Below are positions 24,300-35,277 of a stretch of DNA of 64,000 nt, piece by piece. The notes beneath the pieces were generated by a model that was given only the letters and a program-made list of their open reading frames with translations, searched no databases and was not told the origin of the DNA. The stretch spans positions 1 to 64,000 of the forward strand of contig JAMZAV010001717.1 of assembly GCA_024449915.1 (NCBI GenBank). Reading direction: 5' to 3'. This DNA is from Sweltsa coloradensis (Eukaryota; Arthropoda; Insecta; Plecoptera; Chloroperlidae). The position numbers and the translations under genes are program-made. Each line of letters starts with the position of its first letter. Within the stretch, counting starts at the first letter, position 1.

Positions 24300-26590
24300 A
24301 TACATGCTGACTACATACCCAATATGGGGGCTATATCAGTATCTATGCCCATTGTGTTCCTGGACCCCCGAGTTCAACCTATGAATACTAACAAGGAGCG
24401 AGTAGTAGATGTAGCCCACAACACATGTTACCCACTGCGATGTTTTCACTTGTTGATCATACATACATGCTGACTACATACCCAATATGGGGGCTATATC
24501 AGTATCTATGCCCATTGTGTTCCTGGACCCCCGAGTTCAACCTATGAATACTAACAAGGAGCGAGTAGTAGATGTAGCCCACGGGATAGCATTGTCACTC
24601 ACTGCGATGTTTTACTTTGTCATACATACATGCTGATAATACCCAATAGGGGCTATATCGTATCTATGCCCATTTTGTTCGGACCCCCCCTTCAACCTTT
24701 GAATATAAAAAGGAGCGAGTAGGAGTAGCCCACAACTACATTGTTTACCTCACTGCGATGTTTTCACTTGTTGATCATACATACATGCTGACTACATACC
24801 TAAAGGGGGCTATATCAGTTTTATGCCCCTTGTGTTCTGGACTCCCGAGTTAACCATGAATACTACAAGGGGAGTATAATGTAGCCCACAGACTAGCATT
24901 GTTCACCTCACTGCGATGTTTTCACTTGTTGATCATACATACATGCTGACTACATACCCAATATGGGGGCTATATCAGTATCTATGCCCAGTGTGTTCCT
25001 GGACCCCCGAGTTCAACCTATGAATACTAACAAGGAGCGAGTAGTAGATGTAGCCCACAGACTAGCATTGTTCACCTCACTGCGATGTTTTCACTTGTTG
25101 ATCATAATAATGCTGACTAATACCCAATATGGGGGGGTTTAGTTCTTTGCCCTTGTTTCCTGGGCCCCCGAGTTCAACCTTGAATCTAACAAGGAGCGGT
25201 AGTAGATGTAGCCCCCCAGACTACTTGTTCACCTCACTGCGAGTTTTACTTGTTTACTACATCACGTGACAAAACCCATAGGGGGCATATCAGTATCTAT
25301 GCCCATTGTGTTCCTGGACTCCCGAGTTCAACCTGTGAATACTAACAAGGAGCGAGTAGTAGATGTAGCCCACAGACAGAAAGTTCACCTCACTGCGATG
25401 TTTTCACTTGTTGATCATACATACATGCTGACTACATACCCAATATGGGGGCTATATCAGTATCTATGCCCATTGTGTTCCTGGACCCCCGAGTTCAACC
25501 TATGAATACTAACAAGGAGCGAGTAGTAGATGTAGCCCACACTAGATTTTCACCCACTGCGAGTTTTCACTTTGTCATACATACATGGACTACATACCCA
25601 AAATGGGGGGTATTCAGTATCTATGCCCCCGTGTTTCCCGGGCCCCCGATTCAACTTGAATCTAAAAGGAGCGAGTAGAGAGTGCCCCCCAGACTAGCAT
25701 TGTTTACCCCTGCGAGTTTTCACTTGTTGATCATACATAATGCTGACTAATACCCCAAAATGGGGCTTATCATATCTTTTCCATTGTGTTCCTGGACCCC
25801 CGAGTTCAACCTATGAATACTAACAAGGAGCGAGTAGTAGATGTAGCCCACAGACTAGCATTGTTCACCTCACTGCGATGTTTTCACTTGTTGATCATAC
25901 ATACATGCTGACTACATACCCAATATGGGGCTATATCAGTATCTATGCCCATTGTGTTCCTGGACCCCCGTTAAAACCCATGAATACTAACAAAGGGGCG
26001 ATAGTAGAGTGCCACAGCCCACATTTTTCACCCCCACTGCGGGTTTTTTACTTGTTATCATACATACATGCTGACCATACCCCCTATGGGCTATATCAGT
26101 ATCTATGCCCATTGTGTTCCTGGACCCCCGAGTTAAAAACCCATGAATTAACAAGGGGGCGATAGTAGATGTAGCCACAGACAGCATTTTTACCTCACGC
26201 GAGTTTTCACTTGTTGATCTACATACATCCCGACTAATACCCAAATTGGGGCTATATCAGTTTTATGCCCATTGGTTCCTGGACCCCCCAGTTTAACCCA
26301 TGAATACTAACAAGGGGGAGTGTAGAGTACCCCCAGACTAGCATTGTTACCTCACTGCGAGTTTTCATTGTTTATCATACATACTCCTGACTAATACCCC
26401 CAAAATGGGGCTATATCAGTATCTATGCCCATTGTGTTCCTGGACCCCCCAGTTCACCCCAGAAAACTAACAAGGGCGAGTAGTAGATGAGCCCCCCAGA
26501 CTGCATTTTTCACCTCACGCGATGTTTTTACTTGTTGATAAACATACATGCTGATACATCCCAATTTGGGTATACAGTATCATGCCCCCT
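24300..26590 (+). repeat. Satellite array, unit about 169 bp, about 15 copies
   Basis: Units start with CTGACTACATACCCAATATG near 24307, 24470, 24632, 24788, 24946, 25113, 25265, 25428, 25588, 25743, 25908, 26070, 26230, 26390 and 26551. The clean unit counts to 169 bases. Some copies are near identical (e.g. 24946, 25428, 25908) while neighbours are shortened by many 1-3-base losses and swollen C, G or A runs. The unit is not a multiple of three, so the open frames within it are incidental. The last part, 26590-26760, decays into homopolymer-rich sequence. Confidence 0.9.
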
Positions 26591-27000
26591 TTAAAAAGTT
26601 AAGGGGTTATTTTAAAAAAAATATGGGGTTATTTAATAAAAAAAAGGAAAAATTTGGAAAATGTTCGCAAACATTTTTGGATATTAATTGTTATTTTAAA
26701 TGCTGACGTCAGGAAAAAGTGGTTGAGTACCCCAAATTTTTGTTTGTTTTGATTTCTTAATTTAAAAGTGTTTTTTCCTTTTCCCTAAAACCAATTTTAA
26801 AATTTTTGTGAACTGAAGTGTCATTTGAAACACTAATTTTTTGTAATAAAAAAGTAAAAAAAAAAAGTAATCTTCAAATCTCTGGCAAATAACACGGCAT
26901 AATAACGAGATTACTAGGGAGGAGTGTGTGTGAATGTGACAAAAGTTATGACGGCCGAATATATAGAATAAACCTGCGTAAATATTGATGTAGGCTATGT

Positions 27001-27098
27001 TTAGGCGCTTGGAAGGTTTCCGCACTAGCTCATGCGGTCGTTACGTACTTTCTAAACTATAATTCCAAGGTACGCGGGCTCGAATCCCTCAATGCAAA
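27001..27098 (+). repeat. Possible worn tRNA-derived sequence
   Basis: ACGCGGGCTCGAATCCCTC gives a weak T-arm match, preceded by CACTAGCTCATGCGGTCGTT. The pairing is too poor for a gene. Confidence 0.25.
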
Positions 27099-27549
27099 AA
27101 TATTGTCCACTCATATTCTCAAAGAGCATACATAATGCAACTTAATGATTGCAAATAAATGCAATCATGTAATTATAATTATCACCCATATAACCATTAA
27201 CCATGGGAAAGTTCTACCATAGTTGTTTTTGATCGGTATATGTTTTTTCTGCGAAAGTGTCATGCATCCAGTTGTTATTAATGATGTCGGTAAGCCTCTA
27301 CCATGTCCTATATAGGGTTCTAGTTACTAACTCAAAACGACAACTTGTCGGTCGACAGTGACAACTTGTAAAAATAGAAGAACCCGAATTTACTTCATTG
27401 GCACACAAAAATGTCAAGACTGTTGCACTGTGAGCATGACTTATTCCAACGTGGAGTATTTGAAACTGGATTATTTACTTATTTATTATTATTATTATTT
27501 ATTTATTATTTATTTGCAACAGGCAATGTAGCCCACTAGTGCAAATTTA

Positions 27550-27883
27550 ATAGAGAAGGGAGGAGGGGAAACCCGGTACCGGCACATAGCCTACTCCTAC
27601 CGAAAAGTACCAAGGGGACCAACGGCTTTACGTCCCATCCGACAGGACGGTGTAACTTTTGACAGTCATATAGGTTCCTCCACTAACCCGGACTGCCGAG
27701 CAGACGGCGCCAAGGAGAACGAAGCTGTCACACAAGCTTACGAACCCTAGTCTGCTCTAGCCAGCGATATACGTGTGTTTCAGGGCAGATCGGCGACCCA
27801 CTCAACCCCTGACCACGCCCGATGTTGCTTAACTTCAGTGTTCGAGTGGGAACTGGTTAAACGACCGCGGCTAAATCGCTGGT
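27550..27883 (-). mobile_element. 5S rRNA-derived SINE, second copy
   Basis: Read on the minus strand, this has the same head (GAAGTTAAGCAACATCGGGC, then GAGTGGGTCGCCG), the same closing ACCAGCGA/TCGCTGG pair and the same body as 33311-33736. Its A box is closer to functional 5S RNA than the other copy. It lacks the distal part and the CAAT tail. It lies in opposite orientation to the other copy, with the protease gene between them. Confidence 0.75.
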
Positions 27884-28364
27884 TGTGTGTTGTGTGTGTT
27901 CATCCTCTCCATTGCGGCTCTTCCAAACCAATCGTATCTATATTGTCCGAGAAGAATTATATATATAAAGAATTGTCTATTATTATGATCTTATCTTGTA
28001 AATTAAATGACTGCAACACAATTAAATTATTATTTATCGTTTTCAAAGTGTTCGGCCTCTTTATGATTCAGCCCGCAATGTTTCTGTGTTAATTGAGTTG
28101 TTGTTTCACAATTAGCTTATCGGTTATCGACAGCTGTTGTCGGTTATTAATTATCATCGGCCAGATAGTGATCGTAAATTATTTGTTTAACTGCGTGTTT
28201 TTTAAACTTTCACTAGGAAACATTACGCCCAGAGTGTTGTAAAATGCTACTTATGACACCAGCGGAAGAGATTCTTGATAACTAATATTAGAAACAGCTC
28301 GATGATGATAATTATTGGTTTGGCTAATAATGTCGCAACAACGCTAATCAAGAGACAAGGTAAA

Positions 28365-28494
28365 TATTTAATACAATTAACAGAAATTGCAAAATCCTTC
28401 CCGACTGGAGTTTAAGGCGCCTGCCCGGAATGTGAGAGACCTGGGTTCAAACCCCGGTCGGGATTGATTTAGTAATTTCTGGATTGTATTAAAT
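28365..28494. mobile_element. Inverted-repeat element with a tRNA-like B box inside
   Basis: Left arm ATTTAATACAATTAACAGAA and right arm TTTCTGGATTGTATTAAAT are complementary, with CCCGACTGG/CCGGTCGGG nested inside. The core holds GGGTTCAAACCCC, a T-arm/B-box sequence. Related copies are at 35566 and 52470. Confidence 0.6.
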
Positions 28495-29261
28495 AGTAAT
28501 AATACCACCCAAGAGTGTTTTCTGATTAACCAAATTGAGAAAACACGACATGGGAAGCATTCTGCCTAGTGGAACAATCTGACATGTCCATAGTTATAAT
28601 CGTCATAGGACCTCGGACCTACACTTCTAAAAACCGTTTTATAACAACCAAAACCACTTTGAATGTGTTAATTTACATAACACAATTAATACATGAATGA
28701 TAAAGTTAACCAATTAAAAATAATTTGTCTACGTTAAATAATTAAATACAATTTCGAGCATTTTAATTTCACTGATTGGAATAAATTAATTTAAATGTGC
28801 GTATGTGTGTGCCTCCATGGAAACATCAATTAACACAATTTGCAGATGTGTGTAATTTCCAAACTGAGTTCCAAATCACTTTGAATATGCATTCTATTGC
28901 CAGCCAAACATTACGAGAGTCTGGAGCACCATTATAAATAAAATTGCACGAAACACTTTTATTTTAAAACAGGATGATGTATGACCATCCAAATGCAATC
29001 AGCTTTAACCAAGTAATATCCTATCAGTGCTTTGGATTTAGAACAACATTCTAAATAAGGAAGTTTTAAGCTGGCTTCTTGTATCGAACAACTGTATTAT
29101 GAAACTAACGTCGAGTTGATAAGCTTTGGTTCACCTTGACTCTTGATCTTGCAGGAATTAAGGTTGGTAGACCCCTGTACCGGTTTCTTCGGGTGTTACG
29201 TGGAAAGCAGAAGTGATAGGAAAGACTTTAGATACAAATTCTCAAAAATGCTCAATTTATC

Positions 29262-29267
29262 TTTATT
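29262..29267 (-). terminator. Polyadenylation signal of the protease homologue gene
   Basis: The minus strand reads AATAAA here, about 120 bases past the TAG stop of the protease homologue, in AT-rich sequence. This is a normal 3' UTR length, so it is the best candidate 3'-end signal. Confidence 0.5.
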
Positions 29268-29388
29268 GTAATATTTATATCAATCCAAATGACAAGACGC
29301 TGACGATTTTTATGTGAACAAATTCAACAACACCTTAAACAATCTGTATATAATTATTTTGTCCATATTTTTCAAATATTTTATCGAT

Positions 29389-31952
29389 CTAATTTCTCTT
29401 CTTCAAAATTGAGGTGTATATTAAAACAGAATGTTGAAGTCCACATGGGGTGTTTGTCTCGGTTGCTAATAATGGTTTAACAGACCTCGATAGCACCCCA
29501 GCTATCGCGTAGTCAGGGTTTCCAATGTATGGTTTGCGTGAGCCTCTTCGTTTGTCTCTTATCGGACACAAGAGGGCAGCGCCCGAGTCTCCCGGCATGG
29601 CTATCCGGCCTGTCCCGTCCTTGTTGATGGCACATATATAGGGCCGATATTCTTCTCCGGGGCGTCGAAACTTTATGCCTGTTAGTTCACTTTCATTGAC
29701 TAAACTTCTACAGAAGTCCTCGTTACCCGCGGTTACATTAGCGGTACGAAGTTTGTTGTCCAAGCGTAGATCATCATAAGCCTTACAATTATCAGTGTCG
29801 ATCGTATTCCCAAAGCCAACAGCCATACACCCCTCTTCTTTGTATGGGAATGGGGAATCATCTTTTCTAAATATAGCGTATCTAACATGCTGGTTGGTTG
29901 TAATACTGATTTTCGTTGTAATTATACCAATATCAACACCATATTTGTTGGTGCTTTCAAGTGGTGCTTCACTACAAGTCTGGACAGACGCGTGAGCGTC
30001 AGGTAGCGCCTTGTAGCTTTCAACTTCGTATTTAACGCAACTTCCTTCCTTTCTCAAATTCATGTCATAGCAACCAACGCGCACGTACATCGTTTCATTT
30101 AATACCTCGTACCTATAACATATAATATACATAGAATTAGCGAGTTCGCGCTTACACATTATGAAATGCATTTTTCTGTGATCTATAAACAAAAAAAACG
30201 ACATGAATATCAAATTACTTTATGGTTTTGTTGGCCATTGTTTATTCTTCTTGTTTCACATCTAGGTGCCCGTTAGGGCGCCGCAGCCAAGCCGCGGTGT
30301 GCTTACACACTTGGGCACCTTATACAGCAAGCAGAGTTGGGGTTTTTGGTGTCCAGGCAGAGAGTGCCTTGCGACGGGTAACGTCATGAACTAAATATAA
30401 GGTTAACCCTCACCTTTGACTTCCCGGATGGCTCAGGTTGTACACGTATGGACACGGTAAGCTTCGTAATGATGTGACTACCGCTCTTTCCGACATTAAT
30501 ATGCCAGTACCCGTCAAATTATATGAGAAGGTTTTACGTTCTTCATTGTCCCGGTACCGAAGAGACGCATGCACGAACACGGTGCTTTTGTATGGCGACA
30601 CATAGTATCCAACTAATTCACCGTTCAACCTTGAGCTGGGTCCGGAATCACCTGGAAACAAGTTCAAACAAGTTCAAACAAGTCCTTGATCGCCACGAGT
30701 TATTAACTTATTCACATCCCCCTCGCAACAAACATGTTTGATTACTTAATCGCCGTTCTATTCGAGTTTATTGTCTCAGAGAGAAAAAAACATTTTCGTT
30801 TGGCTCGTTGGTCTTGTGGTAAGAAGCTCTGCTTCCAACGGAGTAGGTCCAGGGTTCGATTCCCGCGTTAGGCAGAAGTTTCTTAACTTCTGATGTGGAC
30901 TTGAGTCCATCAGTTCTTAGGAATGTGCAAACGGTGACTTTGAAGCCGTCCTAGCTACGAGGCACATAATAAATTCTAAGGGTGTTTCGAAATATAACCT
31001 TGACATCGACGGGTGAATCGTGGAAAATTGTCGATGGATATGTATAATGTTTATTGGGACTTGCTGATTGGCCAAAATTCATCAGCAAATCCCGTCATAT
31101 CGGCCAGGTGGCTTCAAGGGGTATTCATCCGCTAAACTAATGAAAAATTCATTGAGGCTAACAAGTTGTGAATTTAGAAATTAACAGAAAAATTATTGGG
31201 TCCATAATGATCCTCCCAAAAAGTGTCAAACATTACATTTTTCGTGCTAGGTCCCATCGGCAAAAATCTCCCGTATGAAATAACATGGGCACGATCTTTA
31301 TGACCCGTGACCTTGAAGGATTTTGTTCAAAAAAATACTGGCCATTATTGACGTACTCGTCAGCCTTTTCTGTGAATTTTCTATAATATTTTGTTTTGTA
31401 ATTTGGGAAGTGGTTCGGTGAAAATATGCTGATTACCAAGAAGGAGTGTGATTTTGGAATGCATATTTTTGCGTGTTTGAGTGTATATTTGTGCACACTT
31501 TCAAAACACGATGTTATAAAGTGCTTTAAGGTTGGTATGATGCTCTAGTATCTATGTGAACAAAAAAGAAGCAAGCTAAAGCCGATTTAAGAAATTGCCA
31601 AAAACGCCAATTTTCGCAAATTTTATGACAAATGTTTTTTTTTAAAATTCGTTCAAAATCACAGTTACAAGATATAATTTTTAAACGGCCATTTTTGGGG
31701 AGAATATGCTTTAGATTATGCAGTAAAAAATAATTTTTAGGGGTAATAGCCTCTTTCAAAACAAGTTTACAACATAACAATATGCAGAGTGCTCTCACTG
31801 ACATTACAGCCCCTACCTGATTCTGTTTGTAAGTCACTCCCGTCGTTCAAATCAGACGTTGCCATTCTATCCACAGCGTTGCCAACAACCAACGCTGGAG
31901 CCAGCAGGCTGATAACTAGCAGAGGCAACATTGCCTGTCCACTGTTAGTCAT
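29389..31952 (-). CDS. Secreted S1 (chymotrypsin-fold) serine protease homologue, three exons, catalytic His apparently lost
   Basis: Exons are 31952-31817, 30651-30414 and 30112-29389 (stop TAG). Both introns are GT-AG (donors CAG/GTAGGG and AAG/GTGAGG, acceptors TTTCCAG and GTTATAG) and the phases match (1, then 2), giving 365 residues. Residues 8-24 form a hydrophobic signal peptide. R53-LNGE resembles the R-IVGG activation site. GVDIGII (D185) fits the Asp102 motif, GCMAVGFG the GWG region, PGDSGAALLC (S301) the Ser195 motif, and YAIAGVLSR the strand after it. The expected TAAHC motif reads VVTSLRS (103-109), so His57 aligns with Arg108, and both cysteines of the 42-58 disulphide are missing. 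Residue 189 aligns with Ile295, unlike trypsin or chymotrypsin. There are five N-glycosylation sequons (NLT90, NLS117, NET130, NVT250, NES265). The protein is probably secreted and non-proteolytic. A good acceptor at 31964-31962, nine bases before the ATG, suggests an upstream untranslated exon. Exon joins are seen in sequence; lack of activity is inferred. Confidence 0.8.
30264..30320. repeat. 57-nt palindrome-bounded element, copy 2
   Basis: Same 8-bp closing stem as 16592-16648, with a cleaner inner hairpin (GTGTG CTTA CACAC). It lies in the 301-bp intron 2 of the protease homologue. It is followed by ACAGCAAGCAGAGTTGGG, which also occurs at 17678-17695. Confidence 0.6.
30800..30976 (+). 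mobile_element. Composite tRNA-headed SINE-like element, 3'-truncated
   Basis: Best preserved head: A box TGGTCTTGTGG and perfect B box GGTTCGATTCC. The body stops shortly after CACATAATAAATTCT. It lies in intron 1 of the protease homologue, antisense to it. Confidence 0.7.
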
Positions 31953-31961
31953 CAGGTAGTA

Positions 31962-33296
31962 CTGGAAGGAAATGGCAAATTTAATAAATTCCTAAATCCT
32001 CAACATTGTTTATATATTTGTCATATAAAGAAACTAAACATTCTATAAAGATCTTTGTATTTTAAAATATCAGAAACAAATTCGTAGATTTATCATTTCG
32101 AAATATTTTACACGCAAGTTGGAAAGCTACTGTGGAATGAAGATTTTCAAGCAGACGATATGAAATTAGGAAGGAGCATAGAAATGAGAATGTTGGTAGT
32201 TGATAAGCTTTTGCTCAAAATTAGAATAAAGGGTGGAACGGTTTTGGCATGTGAGGAGACTGGACAAACGAAGAATACCAAGGGCAGAATTTGGAAGAGG
32301 AGCATGAGTATTTTACTGGTTTGATAAAGGGAGAAGAAAGAATCAATAATAAGAATTGATGTACAAGAGAGAAATGAGTAGGACAGATGCAATGGTGTGA
32401 ATGTGAACTGGTGGGTAGAACCAAGACAGAAGAATAAGATGAGATGGAAATAGATGAAGAATAGAAGTGATCATGGCAAGCCGATGGTAAAAAACTCGAC
32501 TTATCTTGGAAACAGGTGCTTAATAAAATAAAGTTTTTATAATAATAATATGTACGATTCAATACATTTATAATTTAATTAACGTCCATAAGTATAATTG
32601 TATCTTTTAACTCTGTGTGGCAGAGTGTGTTAGGCGTAGCTGTATTTTTACAAGTTGTTTTAGAAGTATCATATTCCCTGCATACATACCTCAACGTAAA
32701 GCCTTTAGAGCTGTCTTGTCCCAGGTGCTGAAGATAGGTGACTGTTGTACACCTCTTCCACATAGGTATTATATTCACTCATCTTTAGCTAGAGCTGCAA
32801 GTGGCAAATACACAAAGTTTTTTACCCTGGAAGCCACGTTTGTGCTATCAAATGCGCATATTCAAACTTCATTGTTGATATTGTGAAATCGTGATGTAAA
32901 TAATGAATTAAATCGATGCGGAGTTATTAGGCCTAGATTATAAAATAAACACAAGTATATTTACCTAGAATGTTGAAAGTGATATGTTAAGACCTAGTCA
33001 TCGAGATGACAAGTCGTATCTATTGCAAACATTGCGAAATACACGAACGCGTGTGCTAATTTGTTATTAATTAAAAAAATACTTATTCAGAAATCTGTTT
33101 CTCGCATTTCAAACTCACCCCCGTCTGTCTAGGTGTCCGGTATACATGTTTGTATTTTTAACCCGGTGGTGGAGTTGTAACGTTGCAAGGAAAAGTTCTG
33201 GTCCGATTGCCAAGGACATGCAAGGGTATCTTCGGCTGAAAGAATACAAAAGTGGTGTGATCTTTCTCAAAAGAACAATCTATTAGTTCCAGTCCT
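31962..33296. other. Upstream flank of the protease homologue
   Basis: Any 5' untranslated exon and promoter should lie here or beyond, but no clear TATA box or initiator was identified. The plus strand is strikingly purine-rich at 32145-32480, so the minus-strand transcript would be pyrimidine-rich there. Confidence 0.35.
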
Positions 33297-33310
33297 AACA
33301 TTTCTTTAAT

Positions 33311-33736
33311 AACCAGCGGTTTAGCCGAGCTCGTTTAACCGGTTCCCACTCGAACACCGAAGTTAAGCAGAATCGGGCGTGGTCATGGGTAGAGTGGGTG
33401 ACCGCTCTACCCTGAAACTCACGTATACCGCTGGTTAGAGCAGATGGAGGGTTCGAAAGCTAGTGTAACGGCTTCGTTCTCCTTGACGTCTGCTCGGCAG
33501 TCCGGGTTAGTGGAGGAACCTATATGACTGTCAAAGTTACACCGTCCTGTCGGATGGGACGTTAAGCCGTTGGTCCCCTTGGTACTTTTCGAAAGGAGTA
33601 GGCTACGTGCCGGTACCGGGTTTCCCCTCCTCCCTTCTGTTCATACTTCATCCTCATCTATCACCACTCATCGTATCGATTAGCCAAAGTGCATAAATAT
33701 GAGACGTTAAGCAATATTCAATCAATCAAATCAATC
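33311..33736 (+). mobile_element. 5S rRNA-derived SINE, full length with target duplication
   Basis: The head (about 33313-33436) is 5S-like: GAAGTTAAGC (A box), TCGGGCGTGGTCA, then GAGTGGGTGACCG (C box), closed by ACCAGCGG/CCGCTGGT. This is the internal pol III promoter layout of 5S genes. A conserved body follows (including CGGATGGGACGTTAAGCCG), and the element ends in CAATCAATC repeats. AACATTTCTTTAAT at 33297-33310 and AACATTTCTTAAT at 33737-33749 form the target-site duplication. A second copy lies at 27550. It is not a 5S gene, because it is too divergent and carries a 300-bp tail. Confidence 0.8.
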
Positions 33737-33749
33737 AACATTTCTTAAT

Positions 33750-35277
33750 GAATTCACGGTTTTTGACGGAACAATTCATAAATCAATGTATTTGATTTTT
33801 TAACTTCGGCAATTTATAAATATAACCAAATATAACCAAATTTTCTTACTGTTCCTCTTAGGACTTTATTTGAGAAATCGAAAGACTAGACTAATTCGAG
33901 CTGTTTTGTTATTTGCAATCGGAACAAGCTTAAGATTACCACAGCATCACAGCTTGTTCGTGCATTCTCAAAAGGTTATTGAAACATTTTAAGAGGGTAC
34001 GCTGAGCTTGGCCCAACTCAAATGCGCGCAAACAGGTGTTGATGATTTCTGCCGAACGGTTGGTAATATCATTACCAAATTTTGAATGGATGTTAATAAA
34101 GTACTGTTTATATTGATATTTGCAATTGGTTTCAAAAAATAAGCGTTAAAGATCCATTGCGAGACTTAAGTTCAAAACGTGAAAAAATGGGACATCCAAA
34201 ACATGGATTACAATTCTGGAAATTCCACCGAACCGTTTATCTTACGATAAAAACAAATTAACCTGCGCGTTTACATTGATTTAAACGTTGGGTTCCATTG
34301 TGCAAATTTGAGTTAAAAAAATCTGTCAACTTGGAATAAATTCCCGAAGTTGACCAAAATTGAGTAAATTTTTGTGATTTTTCTAAATTTTAATTCAAAA
34401 TAAATGAATGAATTTAGGAATATGCGTAATGGATAACACAGATTTATTCTAAATGAACGTTAGTGTGAAATTTGATAATGGTGTTATAAACGTTTACCCA
34501 AAAAATCCAGAAAGCTGAGCACTTAAACTCGCCTCCGTTCTAGCCTCAGCATACCCTCTTAAGTTTTTAACTAATATCGATCAGTATACTTGTGGTTGTG
34601 GTAGACTAGAATCTTTAAGCCTTTTATGGTTGATTTATATGCTGTATACAATTTTATGTTGATGAAAAAGTAAACAAGTTTATTGCTCAAACAACAAACA
34701 ACAAATGAGAAATGAGGGCTTAGTGTTTGTAAAACTTCACTCGCGTACAAACGCGATTGAATGCAATGCACACGTGCATCGCGAATTGGGGGCCTGAACT
34801 CGAACTATTACATCTAAAAAACAATATAAAATTAAAAACTTATGTTGATGCATTAACAAAGCAATTTTTTTTGCCAAAGATCACTAACTGATACAGTTCA
34901 TTGAACTATTAAATAATATTAACCTGTTATATTAAAGTTTATTTTGAAATACCCAATTGGTATTTCTTCCTAAATACCTTCTTCGCACCTGTGAACGTGT
35001 GAGCTGGCGTATACGACTTGACTAGATAACACCAGGTATTCTGTTATGTGGGGCATATTTCTTCTCATTAGCCGCTCCGTTACAGCCATGTTTTCCGCAG
35101 AATCAACCAGTTTCGAACACAATGGCTAATTAAGAGTAACGAGACGCTCATGCGGGTCCATTGCGCTGCATGCGTCTATACGTAATGTGAGCTTGCGCCC
35201 AACACGGGAGGTGTATCCATGTAACGAAAAAATCTGACATATTAGAACATAATCTCTATATTATCATATTACATATT
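33750..35277. other. Intergenic, nothing recognised
   Basis: AT-rich sequence with only short frames. Confidence 0.4.

Larger units (their letters stand above)
26760..29261. other. Intergenic apart from the listed repeats
   Basis: AT-rich. ATT/ATTT microsatellite at 27478-27515, the 5S SINE and the B-box inverted-repeat element are the only recognisable items. Confidence 0.4.

Noticed and set aside
24252..26244. Repeated frames such as the one with SVSMPIVFLDPRVQP
   Set aside because: The satellite unit is not a multiple of three and the frame breaks at each unit; no start or splice context.
29795..29995. 66-codon plus-strand frame
   Set aside because: Antisense shadow of exon 3 of the protease homologue.
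30800..30870. Functional tRNA gene
   Set aside because: A and B boxes are present but the acceptor stem does not pair, and the same sequence recurs as a SINE head.
33313..33436. Functional 5S rRNA gene
   Set aside because: Diverged from animal 5S outside the internal promoter, and fused to a SINE body flanked by a target duplication.
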